From: Bacillus sp. N1-1
GTDB lineage: Bacteria; Bacillota; Bacilli; Bacillales; Guptibacillaceae
NCBI RefSeq assembly: GCF_009818105.1
Contig: NZ_CP046564.1
Span: 434,001 to 498,000, forward strand
Direction: 5' to 3'
DNA: 64,000 nt
The first letter of the stretch is position 1. Each line of letters begins with the position of its first letter. The notes beneath the pieces were generated by a model, which saw nothing but the letters and a program-made list of their open reading frames with translations, ran no database searches and had not been told where the DNA came from. Below are positions 9,075 through 17,033 of the stretch, piece by piece. The translations under genes and the position numbers were made by a program.

Positions 9075-9773
9075 ATGAGGATTGAACGAATTTTACTAGA
9101 TCAACAGATTGGAGACGTAACAGGTAATGGGCTTCCAGATCTTGTTCGTCTTACTGGTACGAAACCTTATGGATCCGACACGCCGTTTGTCGATGAGGTG
9201 TTGTTAACGATTCAAAATGATGGTTCGGGAGTAGATGTTTCTTTCTCACTGCCCGGAAGTAGTGGCTATCGTCCTACTCTTTATTTGGGAGATTTTACAG
9301 GGAATAAGGTGAAGGAAATATTAGTTCGCACAGATTCAGGAGGAAGTGGAGGCATCACGTATGACTTTCTGTATTCTTATCTCAATCAATCTTTAAGATT
9401 ACTTTTTGATCAACAAAGCTTTTATGAGTCTTTTACTTATGATGTGAATTATCTTGATTACTATCAAGCAAAGGTAGAAAATAAAACGTTAAACCAGAGT
9501 TACATTGTGAGTTTGCTTTATAAGGGAAAGGAATATCTTTCGGAAATTTATAAGGAGAATGGCCAATTAATAGCACCAATAGCAGGTGACGTACTGCCTC
9601 CAGGAGGCGTATATCCAATCGACTTACAGCGTGATGGAGTGGATGAATTGTTGGTTTATCAGAGGGTAATCGGCAGATACAATGCGGATGGACTAGGCTT
9701 TCTTTCAACACCGCTTCAGTGGAAAGAAAACCAATTCGTTCCTATGTATCAAACGTTATGTATCTTTGGATAG
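9075..9773 (+). CDS. FG-GAP/VCBS-like hypothetical protein
   Basis: A 232-residue protein with no signal peptide or membrane helix. Three spaced segments resemble calcium-binding FG-GAP beta-propeller blades: GDVTGNGLPDLVRLTG (about 14-29), GDFTGNKVKEILVRTDSGG (about 74-92) and DLQRDGVDELLVY (about 182-194). The Asp-rich D.xGDG.xD pattern is best in the first. ATG 9075 follows GGGGGAAAGG; the GTG three bases earlier is the alternative. Function unknown; extracellular proteins usually carry this fold, so the missing export signal is odd. Confidence 0.65.
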   Translation: MRIERILLDQQIGDVTGNGLPDLVRLTGTKPYGSDTPFVDEVLLTIQNDGSGVDVSFSLPGSSGYRPTLYLGDFTGNKVKEILVRTDSGGSGGITYDFLYSYLNQSLRLLFDQQSFYESFTYDVNYLDYYQAKVENKTLNQSYIVSLLYKGKEYLSEIYKENGQLIAPIAGDVLPPGGVYPIDLQRDGVDELLVYQRVIGRYNADGLGFLSTPLQWKENQFVPMYQTLCIFG

Positions 9774-9784
9774 ATGGTATGTAA

Positions 9785-9812
9785 AAAAAAGGGGGAGGGT
9801 TCCCCCTTTAAA
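9785..9812. terminator. Bidirectional terminator after the FG-GAP-like gene
   Basis: AAAGGGGG pairs with CCCCCTTT around AGGGTT; an A run before and T run after the stem serve both strands. Confidence 0.82.
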
Positions 9813-9823
9813 GGAACTTCAAT

Positions 9824-9949
9824 TTATTGCTTTTCAAGAAGAGCTGCAAGTACGTGTTTCTTAAATTTCTCTGTCTTGCGTCCTTCAATGTAACGTACAT
9901 CATGTTTTTTTAGCTGTTCAACGTACCAGCCTTTGCTTGCGTAATGCAT
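9824..9949 (-). CDS. Small YflJ-like protein (DUF2639)
   Basis: A 41-residue basic protein starting MHYASKGWYVEQLKKHDVRY, with EGRKTEKFKKHVL behind it. The MHYxSKGWYVxxLKK opening matches the small Bacillus YflJ family, of unknown function. AAAGGATGG lies upstream at a proper distance and a terminator lies just past the stop. It is too short for most ORF callers, but start site, terminator and family pattern agree. Confidence 0.78.
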   Translation of the reverse strand: MHYASKGWYVEQLKKHDVRYIEGRKTEKFKKHVLAALLEKQ

Positions 9950-10337
9950 CGAACCATCCTTTCTCTAATGAAAATTCTATAAGGATTATTCTATAAACCT
10001 TAACCGTCAACCATGTTATCATCCATTGGATTTATTGAAAAGGGGAAAACAGTAATTCATTTAGTGGAAATTATTCTTCTTATTTATGACAAAATAAAAG
10101 CAAAATGGATCATAACAGAAAGGAAGGATATGCATGGGTTTTGGCTAGCTTATGAGCGAAGTGCAATTTTGGTCCCCGAGTATCAGCATAAAGTGCATAA
10201 AAAACTTTATGAATCGTAATATTACCCCTTCTTTGCATACGCGCTTAAAGGAGAAGGTTGTTCTGAAGCGAATGTATGTATAACAGCGTGGAAAAGTGAA
10301 GGTCGACGTGAAGCGCACCGACAAAGGAGGAGCGGTA
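9950..10337. other. Stretch without a convincing gene
   Basis: A 68-codon frame at 10013-10219 on the plus strand is open but its ATG has no ribosome site; an in-frame internal ATG at 10130 sits only two bases after AAGGAAGG. The peptide is not recognised, so I do not call it. The interval presumably contains the divergent promoters for the YflJ-like gene and the ABC exporter, but I see no clear -35/-10 pair. Confidence 0.45.
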
Positions 10338-11294
10338 ATGGATGGTTCTATTTCGGTTCAAGATCTAGTAAAGACGTATAAAGGTGATGTGAAGGCAGTC
10401 CAGGGCGTCAGTTTTGAAGTGGCGGAAGGGGAGTTTTTTGCTTTTCTTGGTCCGAATGGCGCAGGGAAATCGACAACCGTTCAGATCTTAACTACACTCG
10501 TTAAACCTACAACAGGATCCATTCGAATTGGCGGGGTTGATGTTGGAGAAGAGCCAGAGCGCGTGCGCTGGAATATTGGAGTAGCCTTACAAGAAACGGG
10601 AATCGATCCGGTACTAACGGGAAGAGAATTAATTGAAATGCAGGCGCGGTTATTTGCCTTCACTAAAACAGAAGCGAAAATAAGAGCTGCTGAGTTACTT
10701 ACTCTAGTTGATTTAAATGTTGCTGCTGATCGCCCGTGCGGAAAATATTCTGGAGGTATGAGGAGGAGACTGGATCTCGCTCTAACTTTAGTTCATAAGC
10801 CTAAAATTCTTTTTCTTGATGAACCGACGACAGGACTCGATCCATCTAACAGAAAAGCTATTTGGAAAGAAATTAAGAGGTTAAATAAAGAAGAAGGCAC
10901 GACAATCTTCCTCACGACACAATATCTTGAAGAAGCTGATCAATTAGCGGATCGCATTAGTATTATTAATCAAGGGAAAATCGTAGCTTCTGGAAGTGCT
11001 GAAGAGTTGAAAAGAACACTCGGTTTTGATGCCATTCAACTTTTATTTGAAATGGATGAAGAAGCAGAGCGAGCAGGTCAAATTCTTGGAGATCTTGGGG
11101 AGAATATTGAACGTTCAAAAAATGAGGTGACGCTTTATACAGAGAATGGCACCCAACTTCTCTCTGATCTCGTCCGTAAACTTGATGAACATAAGCTTTC
11201 GCCGAAAACATTAAATGTAAAACCCCCATCTTTGGATGACGTCTTTATTAATGTCACGAACGAACAAAAGGAAAGGGCGTTAGGGCATGAGTGA
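10338..11294 (+). CDS. ABC exporter ATPase subunit (DrrA-like)
   Basis: A 318-residue ATPase: Walker A GPNGAGKST, signature YSGGMRRRLDLA, Walker B ILFLDEPTTGLD, H-loop region replaced by TTQYLEEADQLAD (Gln where many have His), and a C-terminal DUF4162 extension (about 225-310). This is the architecture of DrrA-type subunits that drive ABC-2 exporters of drugs or lipids. ATG 10338 follows AAAGGAGGAGCGG. It overlaps the permease gene by eight bases. Substrate not predictable. Confidence 0.88.
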   Translation: MDGSISVQDLVKTYKGDVKAVQGVSFEVAEGEFFAFLGPNGAGKSTTVQILTTLVKPTTGSIRIGGVDVGEEPERVRWNIGVALQETGIDPVLTGRELIEMQARLFAFTKTEAKIRAAELLTLVDLNVAADRPCGKYSGGMRRRLDLALTLVHKPKILFLDEPTTGLDPSNRKAIWKEIKRLNKEEGTTIFLTTQYLEEADQLADRISIINQGKIVASGSAEELKRTLGFDAIQLLFEMDEEAERAGQILGDLGENIERSKNEVTLYTENGTQLLSDLVRKLDEHKLSPKTLNVKPPSLDDVFINVTNEQKERALGHE

Positions 11295-12078
11295 ACAAAG
11301 AAAGGGCTCTTTCTTAATGGATACACTCGTTTTTACGAAAAGAAGTATCATAACAATTATCCGAAACCCATTGATTTTTATCCCTAACTTAATTATCAGT
11401 CTTTTCTTTTTGTTTGTATATGAAGGAGGGTTAAGCGGGATTTCAGAGCTACCGGCATTTGAAGGGGCCAATTATCTTGCATTTATTTTACCAGTCTCTA
11501 TCGTTTCGGCGGCGATCGGGGGAGCGGGTGGAGCGGGGCAAGCGCTTGTAAAGGATCTCGAAAATGGATATTTTTCACGACTTCTTCTTACGCCTTCTTC
11601 AAGACTTGCGATTGTTCTTGGACCAATCATTGCAGGAATGCTACAGCTACTTATTCAAACGGTATTAATTCTTGTTGTCGCTTATTTTCTTGGTCTAGAA
11701 GTAGCAGCTGGCTTTGGCGGAGTAATTGTGGTTTTGTTGTTAACGCTTGGATGGGGACTTGCGTTCGCAGGGTATTCAGTAGGTGTAGCTCTTAGAACAA
11801 AAAATGCTCAGTCTGCACAAGCCGGAACATTTGTCTTTTTCCCACTTATTTTTCTCAGCACTACGTTTGTCCCTTATGAACTGATTGAAGCAGGGTGGTT
11901 AAAAGTAGCTGCAACAATCAATCCAACGACCTATTTATTTGAAGCAATGCGCTCGGTATTTATTGATGGATGGGAAGCCTGGCCACTTGTTAGGGGATTC
12001 TTAGTAATCGCGCTCTTATGTGCCATTACGATTAGCTTCTCAGCAATAAGTGCCTCAAAAGCGGTTAGTGCTGACTAA
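11287..12078 (+). CDS. ABC-2 type permease (DrrB-like)
   Basis: A 263-residue membrane protein with about six helices and an ABC-2 family core (VSAAIGGAGGAGQALVKDLE then GYFSRLLLTPSSR, and FFPLIFLSTTFVPYELI). It pairs with the ATPase encoded immediately upstream, with overlapping ends, to form an exporter of the daunorubicin-resistance type. A strong terminator closes the two-gene operon. The exported compound is unknown; resistance to a membrane-active or hydrophobic drug is a reasonable inference only. Confidence 0.86.
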   Translation: MSEQRKGSFLMDTLVFTKRSIITIIRNPLIFIPNLIISLFFLFVYEGGLSGISELPAFEGANYLAFILPVSIVSAAIGGAGGAGQALVKDLENGYFSRLLLTPSSRLAIVLGPIIAGMLQLLIQTVLILVVAYFLGLEVAAGFGGVIVVLLLTLGWGLAFAGYSVGVALRTKNAQSAQAGTFVFFPLIFLSTTFVPYELIEAGWLKVAATINPTTYLFEAMRSVFIDGWEAWPLVRGFLVIALLCAITISFSAISASKAVSAD

Positions 12079-12118
12079 AGAAGGATCGCGCAGACTTCCT
12101 GCGCGATCCTTCTTTTTT
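12077..12118 (+). terminator. Terminator of the DrrAB-like operon
   Basis: A long stem, AAAGAAGGATCGCGCA against TGCGCGATCCTTCTTT, with a short loop and trailing T run. Confidence 0.9.
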
Positions 12119-12125
12119 GTAGCCA

Positions 12126-12899
12126 TTATTCATCTTTCTGATCGGATTTTGTTGCATGGATAAGAAACCGGTGAGATGGCAAATCAATAAAACCATTTTT
12201 CTCGATTTGCTCGTGAAGACGATAGAGGGCGGATTGATAACGGTTCGTTGTGAAGTCAGGAATCTGCCATGGAATCGCTTTTAAATAATATATAATCGCC
12301 CCAATGTCATAAAATCTTGTTGAAGGAAAAGCTTCATTGGCTTCAAGAATATGAAAGCCGGCAAGTTCAAGTTCTTGAACAGCATAATCTAAGTTCCAAT
12401 GGTCAAACTCAGACTTCAAAGGAGCTTCTAGAACACGATTAAGTTCTTTCATATCCTCGCCACCCACTTGTTGTGTAATGAACGATCCAGTTTTGTTCAG
12501 AATGCGGTGAACCTCCGTTGGTGAGTAAGAATCATGTTTATTCATCACCAATTGGAATTCTTCATTTGAAAACGGAAGGTTATGGTCATCTTCAAATCCT
12601 TTAACAATTACTCCTTGATGTTCGAGACGAGCTTTTGCAATAGGAAGGTTAGGTGGATAGCCTTCTGTAGCTGATAGCTTCTTTGGAAATGGTTTTAGCG
12701 CTTCAAGAAATTCTCCGCCACCTGTTCCCATATCAAGAACGCTCTCGCTTGTCCGAAATTGTTTGATTACTGAAGAAGTGTAAGACCATGGAAGCGGGGT
12801 GGCACTCATTCGTTCAGTGTCTGTAATATAAGAAAAGTCCCATCCTGCAAAAGGTTTTTCCCCCTCCGCCATGAAGAATTCGAATACAGAGTTTTTCAT
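12126..12899 (-). CDS. Class I SAM-dependent methyltransferase
   Basis: A 257-residue methyltransferase. Motif I reads VLDMGTGGGEFLEAL (about 57-71), an acidic second-strand position follows in SATEGYPPN, and NLPFSNEEFQLVMNKHDSY resembles the post-II segment of ubiquinone/SAM methyltransferases. I chose ATG 12899, which has GGAGAGGG nine bases upstream; a longer frame opens at 12932 without such a site. Substrate unknown. It stands alone, converging on the ABC exporter terminator. Confidence 0.82.
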   Translation of the reverse strand: MKNSVFEFFMAEGEKPFAGWDFSYITDTERMSATPLPWSYTSSVIKQFRTSESVLDMGTGGGEFLEALKPFPKKLSATEGYPPNLPIAKARLEHQGVIVKGFEDDHNLPFSNEEFQLVMNKHDSYSPTEVHRILNKTGSFITQQVGGEDMKELNRVLEAPLKSEFDHWNLDYAVQELELAGFHILEANEAFPSTRFYDIGAIIYYLKAIPWQIPDFTTNRYQSALYRLHEQIEKNGFIDLPSHRFLIHATKSDQKDE

Positions 12900-13085
12900 C
12901 AATAAAAACCCTCTCCTGTTAGTTATTACCATTATATCAGGGAGGTTTAAATTATAGGGGAATGAATATGTCTTTTAAGATTTAAAAGTGTCAAAAATAG
13001 GGTAAAACAAGATATGCGAGCATCCAAGTGTATCGATCAAGCAAATCAATTGAATCTGTAATGTAGATTAAAGGACGTGGAAATA

Positions 13086-14387
13086 GTGGATACAACAAAA
13101 AGATATGATCTAGTAGGAATTGGGATAGGGCCATTTAACTTAGGGATGGCAGCCCTTGCGGATGAATCAGAAGTAGACGCGATATATTTTGATCAAAAAG
13201 AGGAATTTAATTGGCATCCAGGCATGTTGATTGATGGAGCGGATCTGCAAGTTCCGTTTCTAGCTGATCTTGTCACGATTGCAGATCCAAAAAGTCCTTA
13301 TACGTTTATTAATTATTTACATGAACATGATCGCCTTTACCAATTTTATTTTTTTAATAAACTAGATATTCCGAGAAAGGAATACAATACCTATACTCGC
13401 TGGGTAGCATCAAAGTTATCAAATTGTTTTTTCGGTAAAAAAGTAATCGATGTCATCTATGCTCAAGAAAAAGAGTGCTATACCGTTACGATTGAGGATG
13501 TGAAAACGAGGCGCTCTGATGTTATTCAAGCGAAGCACGTTGTTCTTGGTACAGGGAGCGTACCCAATATTCCACAAGGCTTTGAATCATATCCACTTGA
13601 AGACGTTCTTCATACGAATCATTACCTTTTCCATGAAAAAGAGTTAAAGAAATCAAAATCCGTTACAGTTGTAGGATCGGGACAAAGTGCTGCGGAAGTA
13701 TTTTATGATCTCCTTCATGATCAAGAGCGATATGGTTATCGGATAAATTGGCTAACGCGATCAGCTGGTTTCTTTCAATTAGAATCAGCGAAATTAGGTC
13801 AGGAAGTATTCTCGCCTGATTATGTGAGTTACTTTCACGGTCTTTCGTTTGACGATCGTAAAGACGCCCTTTCAACTCTTGGTACATTGAGAAAAGGAAT
13901 CGATCCATCTACATTAAAAAATATTTATCACCTTCTTTATCATCGTTCTGCTGAGCAACCGCTAGACGTGATGATTCAACCTTTAACAGAAGTAAATGGA
14001 GTGGAAAAGTCAGAAGGGTACTATGAGTTAAGTTGCAGACAGTGGCAAGAGAACAATGAGTTCGAGGTCAAAACTGAAAAAATTGTTCTGGCTACTGGCT
14101 ACAAGCCTCATTTTCCAGAATGGTTTAAACGAATAGAGGATGAAATTGAATGGGAAGATGAGAAGCGGTTTAAAGTGGAACGAGATCAACAACTCGTTTT
14201 TAAAGACGGAAGAATGAACCACATTTTTTCCTTAACAAACTTGGATCATTCTCATGGAACGGGAGCTACGAACCTAGCTCTTTCAGTCGAGCGAAATAAG
14301 CGAGTGTTGAATGCTGTAGCAGGAAAATCACTTTTTAAGGTGAACACGAATACGGTTTTTCAACAATTCTCTAGTAAAGAAAGATAA
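13086..14387 (+). CDS. Lysine/ornithine N-hydroxylase (SidA/IucD/PvdA family)
   Basis: A flavin-dependent N-monooxygenase of about 433 residues. It has the FAD motif VGIGIGPFNLGMAALAD at the N terminus, the substrate-binding WHPGMLIDGADLQVPFLADL segment, an NADPH motif VVGSGQSAAEVFYDL and a C-terminal LATGYKPHFP / LDHSHGTGATNLALS. Such enzymes hydroxylate lysine or ornithine side-chain nitrogen as the first step of hydroxamate siderophores. GTG 13086 is preferred over GTG 13077 because AAAGGACG lies ahead of it. No siderophore synthetase or transporter is adjacent. Confidence 0.85.
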   Translation: MDTTKRYDLVGIGIGPFNLGMAALADESEVDAIYFDQKEEFNWHPGMLIDGADLQVPFLADLVTIADPKSPYTFINYLHEHDRLYQFYFFNKLDIPRKEYNTYTRWVASKLSNCFFGKKVIDVIYAQEKECYTVTIEDVKTRRSDVIQAKHVVLGTGSVPNIPQGFESYPLEDVLHTNHYLFHEKELKKSKSVTVVGSGQSAAEVFYDLLHDQERYGYRINWLTRSAGFFQLESAKLGQEVFSPDYVSYFHGLSFDDRKDALSTLGTLRKGIDPSTLKNIYHLLYHRSAEQPLDVMIQPLTEVNGVEKSEGYYELSCRQWQENNEFEVKTEKIVLATGYKPHFPEWFKRIEDEIEWEDEKRFKVERDQQLVFKDGRMNHIFSLTNLDHSHGTGATNLALSVERNKRVLNAVAGKSLFKVNTNTVFQQFSSKER

Positions 14388-14412
14388 CAACCTTTTAGTC
14401 CAAAAAGTAGAA

Positions 14413-14446
14413 TAAAAAAGGAGCTGAATCGTTCAGCTTCTTTTTT
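14413..14446. terminator. Terminator after the N-hydroxylase gene
   Basis: AGCTGAA pairs with TTCAGCT across TCG, flanked by A and T runs, so it may also end minus-strand transcripts of the decayed gene. Confidence 0.75.
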
Positions 14447-14755
14447 ATCTTTTCTTATAAACGAGCGAGTAACCTTCAAGATTGACAACATGATTAATGC
14501 CCTGACGAAATGTAGCAAAAGTGGGGATAGTAGGATCTAAGTTAAGGTTCATTAGCCACTGCACGACTTGCTTTGTAATTCCGACATAAACGAAGTTCTT
14601 TTTGGTCATTCCCTAACATCAAGCCAGATAAGAAGGTATCCTACCTTAACTCATGCATCGTCTTTGTATTAGGATATCACAATGCTCGCCGCAAAGCGGT
14701 CGAATAAAGTGATGGTACTTTCATCCACTATGTGAAAAAAAGTTGTTTCGACCAA
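14445..14755 (-). pseudogene. Decayed small gene, possibly STAS-like
   Basis: From TTG 14755, seven bases after GGAGG, the frame reads VETTFFHIVDESTITLFDRF and ASIVIS, then meets TAA; the same frame continues YKDDA, another stop, and VKVGYLLIWLDVRE. After a frame change, ATG 14609 opens a 54-residue piece with NFVYVGITKQVVQWLMN and LDPTIPTFATF. The pieces look like one protein of about 100 residues broken by two stops and a frameshift. The second half resembles the last helix-strand-helix of STAS-type proteins, but that is weak. The 54-residue piece could be independently translated. Confidence 0.5.
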
Positions 14756-14820
14756 CTCATTACCTCCGTAATTCAACTAACTTTTCCTTTTATTATAGTG
14801 GAAAGAGGTTAGAATGCCTA

Positions 14821-15093
14821 TTAATATCGAATGGAAAAGGAGCGCTCGTGATCATGGACTTGTTTTTCTTGTGCTTGAACTTCATCAACAGCTGAAAAGG
14901 GACTCCCTTTTTGTAAGGCAGATTGGAACTTTGTAAGTGTGTTTTCCTCTCCCTGTGCTTCAATTTCCACAGAGTTATCCATCTGGTTCATCACATACCC
15001 CGTTAGCCCAAGTTGAGCTGCTTTTTGCTGTGTGAAAGCACGAAATCCAACACCCTGTACTCTTCCTTTCACTATAAACTGATACCGTTTCAT
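14821..15093 (-). CDS. acyP: Acylphosphatase
   Basis: A 90-residue protein with the two signatures of acylphosphatase: GRVQGVGFRAFTQQKA (catalytic Arg in the phosphate-binding loop) and GYVMNQMDNSVEIEAQG (catalytic Asn). It hydrolyses acyl phosphates such as acetyl or carbamoyl phosphate in the cytoplasm. Length is normal for the family. AAAGGATG precedes the start. The ywaF-type gene upstream on the same strand is only about 25 bases away, so they may be co-transcribed. Confidence 0.95.
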   Translation of the reverse strand: MKRYQFIVKGRVQGVGFRAFTQQKAAQLGLTGYVMNQMDNSVEIEAQGEENTLTKFQSALQKGSPFSAVDEVQAQEKQVHDHERSFSIRY

Positions 15094-15118
15094 TTTATGT
15101 CATCCTTTCCGTAAAGTC

Positions 15119-15886
15119 TTATAACGTTCTTTTCCTAATTTCTCTGTTATTAAACGGAGGTGAATGGTGAAAAGGTCGCCGGAGTAGAAAATGGAACGGG
15201 AGATAAAGTAAGTGAAAAACAATGATTGTGACCACTTCAAGTGAAAGTAAGTAGAATGGCCAGGGGCCAAGATATGAGATGAGCGTTTGACTGGCGGGTT
15301 CATTCATTAAAAACATATAGTTTGAGCCAAGTGTAAGGTTAAGTGGAAACAGCAAAAGAACGTAAATGTTTAAGCCTGCAAATGACATCCATAATGAGCG
15401 ATAAGAGGGATGAGCTTTTTCAACGATAATCATAAACCAGGTGGCAAGAAGTATTCCCCCATGAGCAATAAAGAAGTGAAAAAAACGAAAGTGTGGAAAA
15501 GCATATGGCCCAAGGTCCGGAGTAATCATAGCAAGTAGGGCACTAGCGGAACCAGCAAAATAAGTGATAGGAAATAGCGTTTTATTCTTTGTTAGAACGA
15601 GTGCGATAGCTAGAAATAGGGATATACTACTAAGCTGTAGTGGCAAAGTAGTGGTGATGCTCCACTCATTATAGTAGGCGAACCAGGTATGAAAACTTAT
15701 CTCTGATAGAAGTAAGAGAAAAGCAATCATTAGTCGAATAACGAGGTTGGGAAGTTTGTTTCTTAAGGTTTTTCGAAAAAGAAACACTCCAATTATACAA
15801 CTTCCTACAATGAAGAGTGTCAAAAGATGTGAAAAAGAAAATAGGGTAAATGAACTCTCGGTAAACCATGAAAAATATCTCTCCAT
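15119..15886 (-). CDS. ywaF: YwaF/TIGR02206 family integral membrane protein
   Basis: A 255-residue membrane protein with six to seven predicted helices, typical length for the YwaF family of unknown function. Features include the opening ERYFSWFTESSFTLFSFSHL and LPLQLSSISLFLAIALVLT. I took ATG 15886, preceded by AGAGGTG six bases upstream; a GTG at 15895 is the alternative. It lies upstream of acyP on the same strand. Family name from recalled similarity. Confidence 0.8.
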   Translation of the reverse strand: MERYFSWFTESSFTLFSFSHLLTLFIVGSCIIGVFLFRKTLRNKLPNLVIRLMIAFLLLLSEISFHTWFAYYNEWSITTTLPLQLSSISLFLAIALVLTKNKTLFPITYFAGSASALLAMITPDLGPYAFPHFRFFHFFIAHGGILLATWFMIIVEKAHPSYRSLWMSFAGLNIYVLLLFPLNLTLGSNYMFLMNEPASQTLISYLGPWPFYLLSLEVVTIIVFHLLYLPFHFLLRRPFHHSPPFNNREIRKRTL

Positions 15887-15939
15887 TGACAACACCTCTA
15901 TCTAAATAAGGGGATTTAGAGTTGGGATACATAATGAAA

Positions 15940-15971
15940 TAAGCTTTCGAGACTAGTATCGAAAGCTTATT
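15940..15971 (-). terminator. Hairpin after the LOV-STAS gene
   Basis: TAAGCTTTCGA pairs with TCGAAAGCTTA around GACTAGTA. It lies just past the stop of the LOV-STAS gene; the U tract is weak. Confidence 0.55.
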
Positions 15972-15985
15972 AATCATAGACATTC

Positions 15986-16792
15986 TCAGTTGATCGAACT
16001 TGAATCATCTATGTTTTTTAAGGCATGCTTAACAGATGGGAAACTTTTCACAGAAGATAAAGAGAAATCCGCCTGAATCCCTTCTAAAACAAAATCGGGA
16101 CGAATTCCTGTTATCCTTAATTCAGCACCCATTAATTTAATTAGTTGATGAAGTTGGTAAACACCTTTGTGAAGTTCAGAAGTGAAATGACTGACTCCGG
16201 ACAGGTCTAGTATTAGGAACTCATCTCCGCTTTTTTGGATATGAGAACTTACGTTATGTAAGAGAAGCTCAATTCGTTCTTCATCAATTTTTCCAACGAG
16301 CGGTACGATGGAAACATTCCGGTCTATCGGCACAATCGGTGTGGACAATCGTTTGACCTCATCGAGGTAGTGCTCAGAACGTTCTTCCGCTTCTTTTCTC
16401 TTAGTAATATCTTGTTGCACACCGACAAAGTATGTTTGATTTTCACTTTCAATGTGAACGGGATAGATTTGCAGTTCATTCCAAAAATATTGCCCATTTT
16501 TTCTATAGTTTTTAATTTCGATTTTAACCTTGTTTTCTTTATTAATTGCGTCTCTCAATTGAGCGATTGTTCCTGGGTCCGTGTCTTCTCCTTGCAAAAA
16601 TCGGCAATTAAAGCCAAGGATTTCTTCCGAAGTATACCCTGTTAACTTCTCAAATCCTTCATTCGCATACACAATTGGATTGTCCGGAAGTTCCGGATCA
16701 GTAATCACAACACCTGTATCAACATACTCGATTGCCGTTCTGACAAATTCATTTCTTTTCATACGCCTAAATTGTTCTTTGTTTACTTTCAT
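15986..16792 (-). CDS. ytvA: LOV-STAS blue-light photoreceptor (YtvA type)
   Basis: A 268-residue protein with an N-terminal LOV domain (about 17-125) and a C-terminal STAS domain (about 150-260). The flavin-binding loop reads GFNCRFLQGEDTDP with the photoadduct cysteine at Cys63, and downstream NYRKNGQYFWNELQIYPV and GVQQDITKRK are standard LOV core. In B. subtilis YtvA is part of the stressosome and activates the SigB general stress response in blue light. ATG 16792 has GGAG nine bases upstream; the earlier ATG at 16807 is weaker. No rsb genes are nearby. Confidence 0.92.
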   Translation of the reverse strand: MKVNKEQFRRMKRNEFVRTAIEYVDTGVVITDPELPDNPIVYANEGFEKLTGYTSEEILGFNCRFLQGEDTDPGTIAQLRDAINKENKVKIEIKNYRKNGQYFWNELQIYPVHIESENQTYFVGVQQDITKRKEAEERSEHYLDEVKRLSTPIVPIDRNVSIVPLVGKIDEERIELLLHNVSSHIQKSGDEFLILDLSGVSHFTSELHKGVYQLHQLIKLMGAELRITGIRPDFVLEGIQADFSLSSVKSFPSVKHALKNIDDSSSIN

Positions 16793-17033
16793 GATAAACA
16801 GCTCCATGACATCGACGTTCTCATTTGATCATCACCTTTTACAATTGAATGGTACTTCTAGTATAAAACTCTATCGTAGAAAATCCAATAAAAACCCATC
16901 TTTCTCCTTTATGTAATGAGTAACTGGGTGGATTTTTCTGAAAAATTAGCAAAACATCTTTCGAGAAGAAAGGTAGTTTGGTATACATGGTATAATAAGA
17001 GTATTTATTGTGATCGAATGGGAGGGCCTTGTT

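Noticed and set aside
10013..10219. A 68-residue plus-strand ORF
   Set aside because: No ribosome site at its start, the internal ATG is too close to AAGGAAGG, and the peptide is not recognised.
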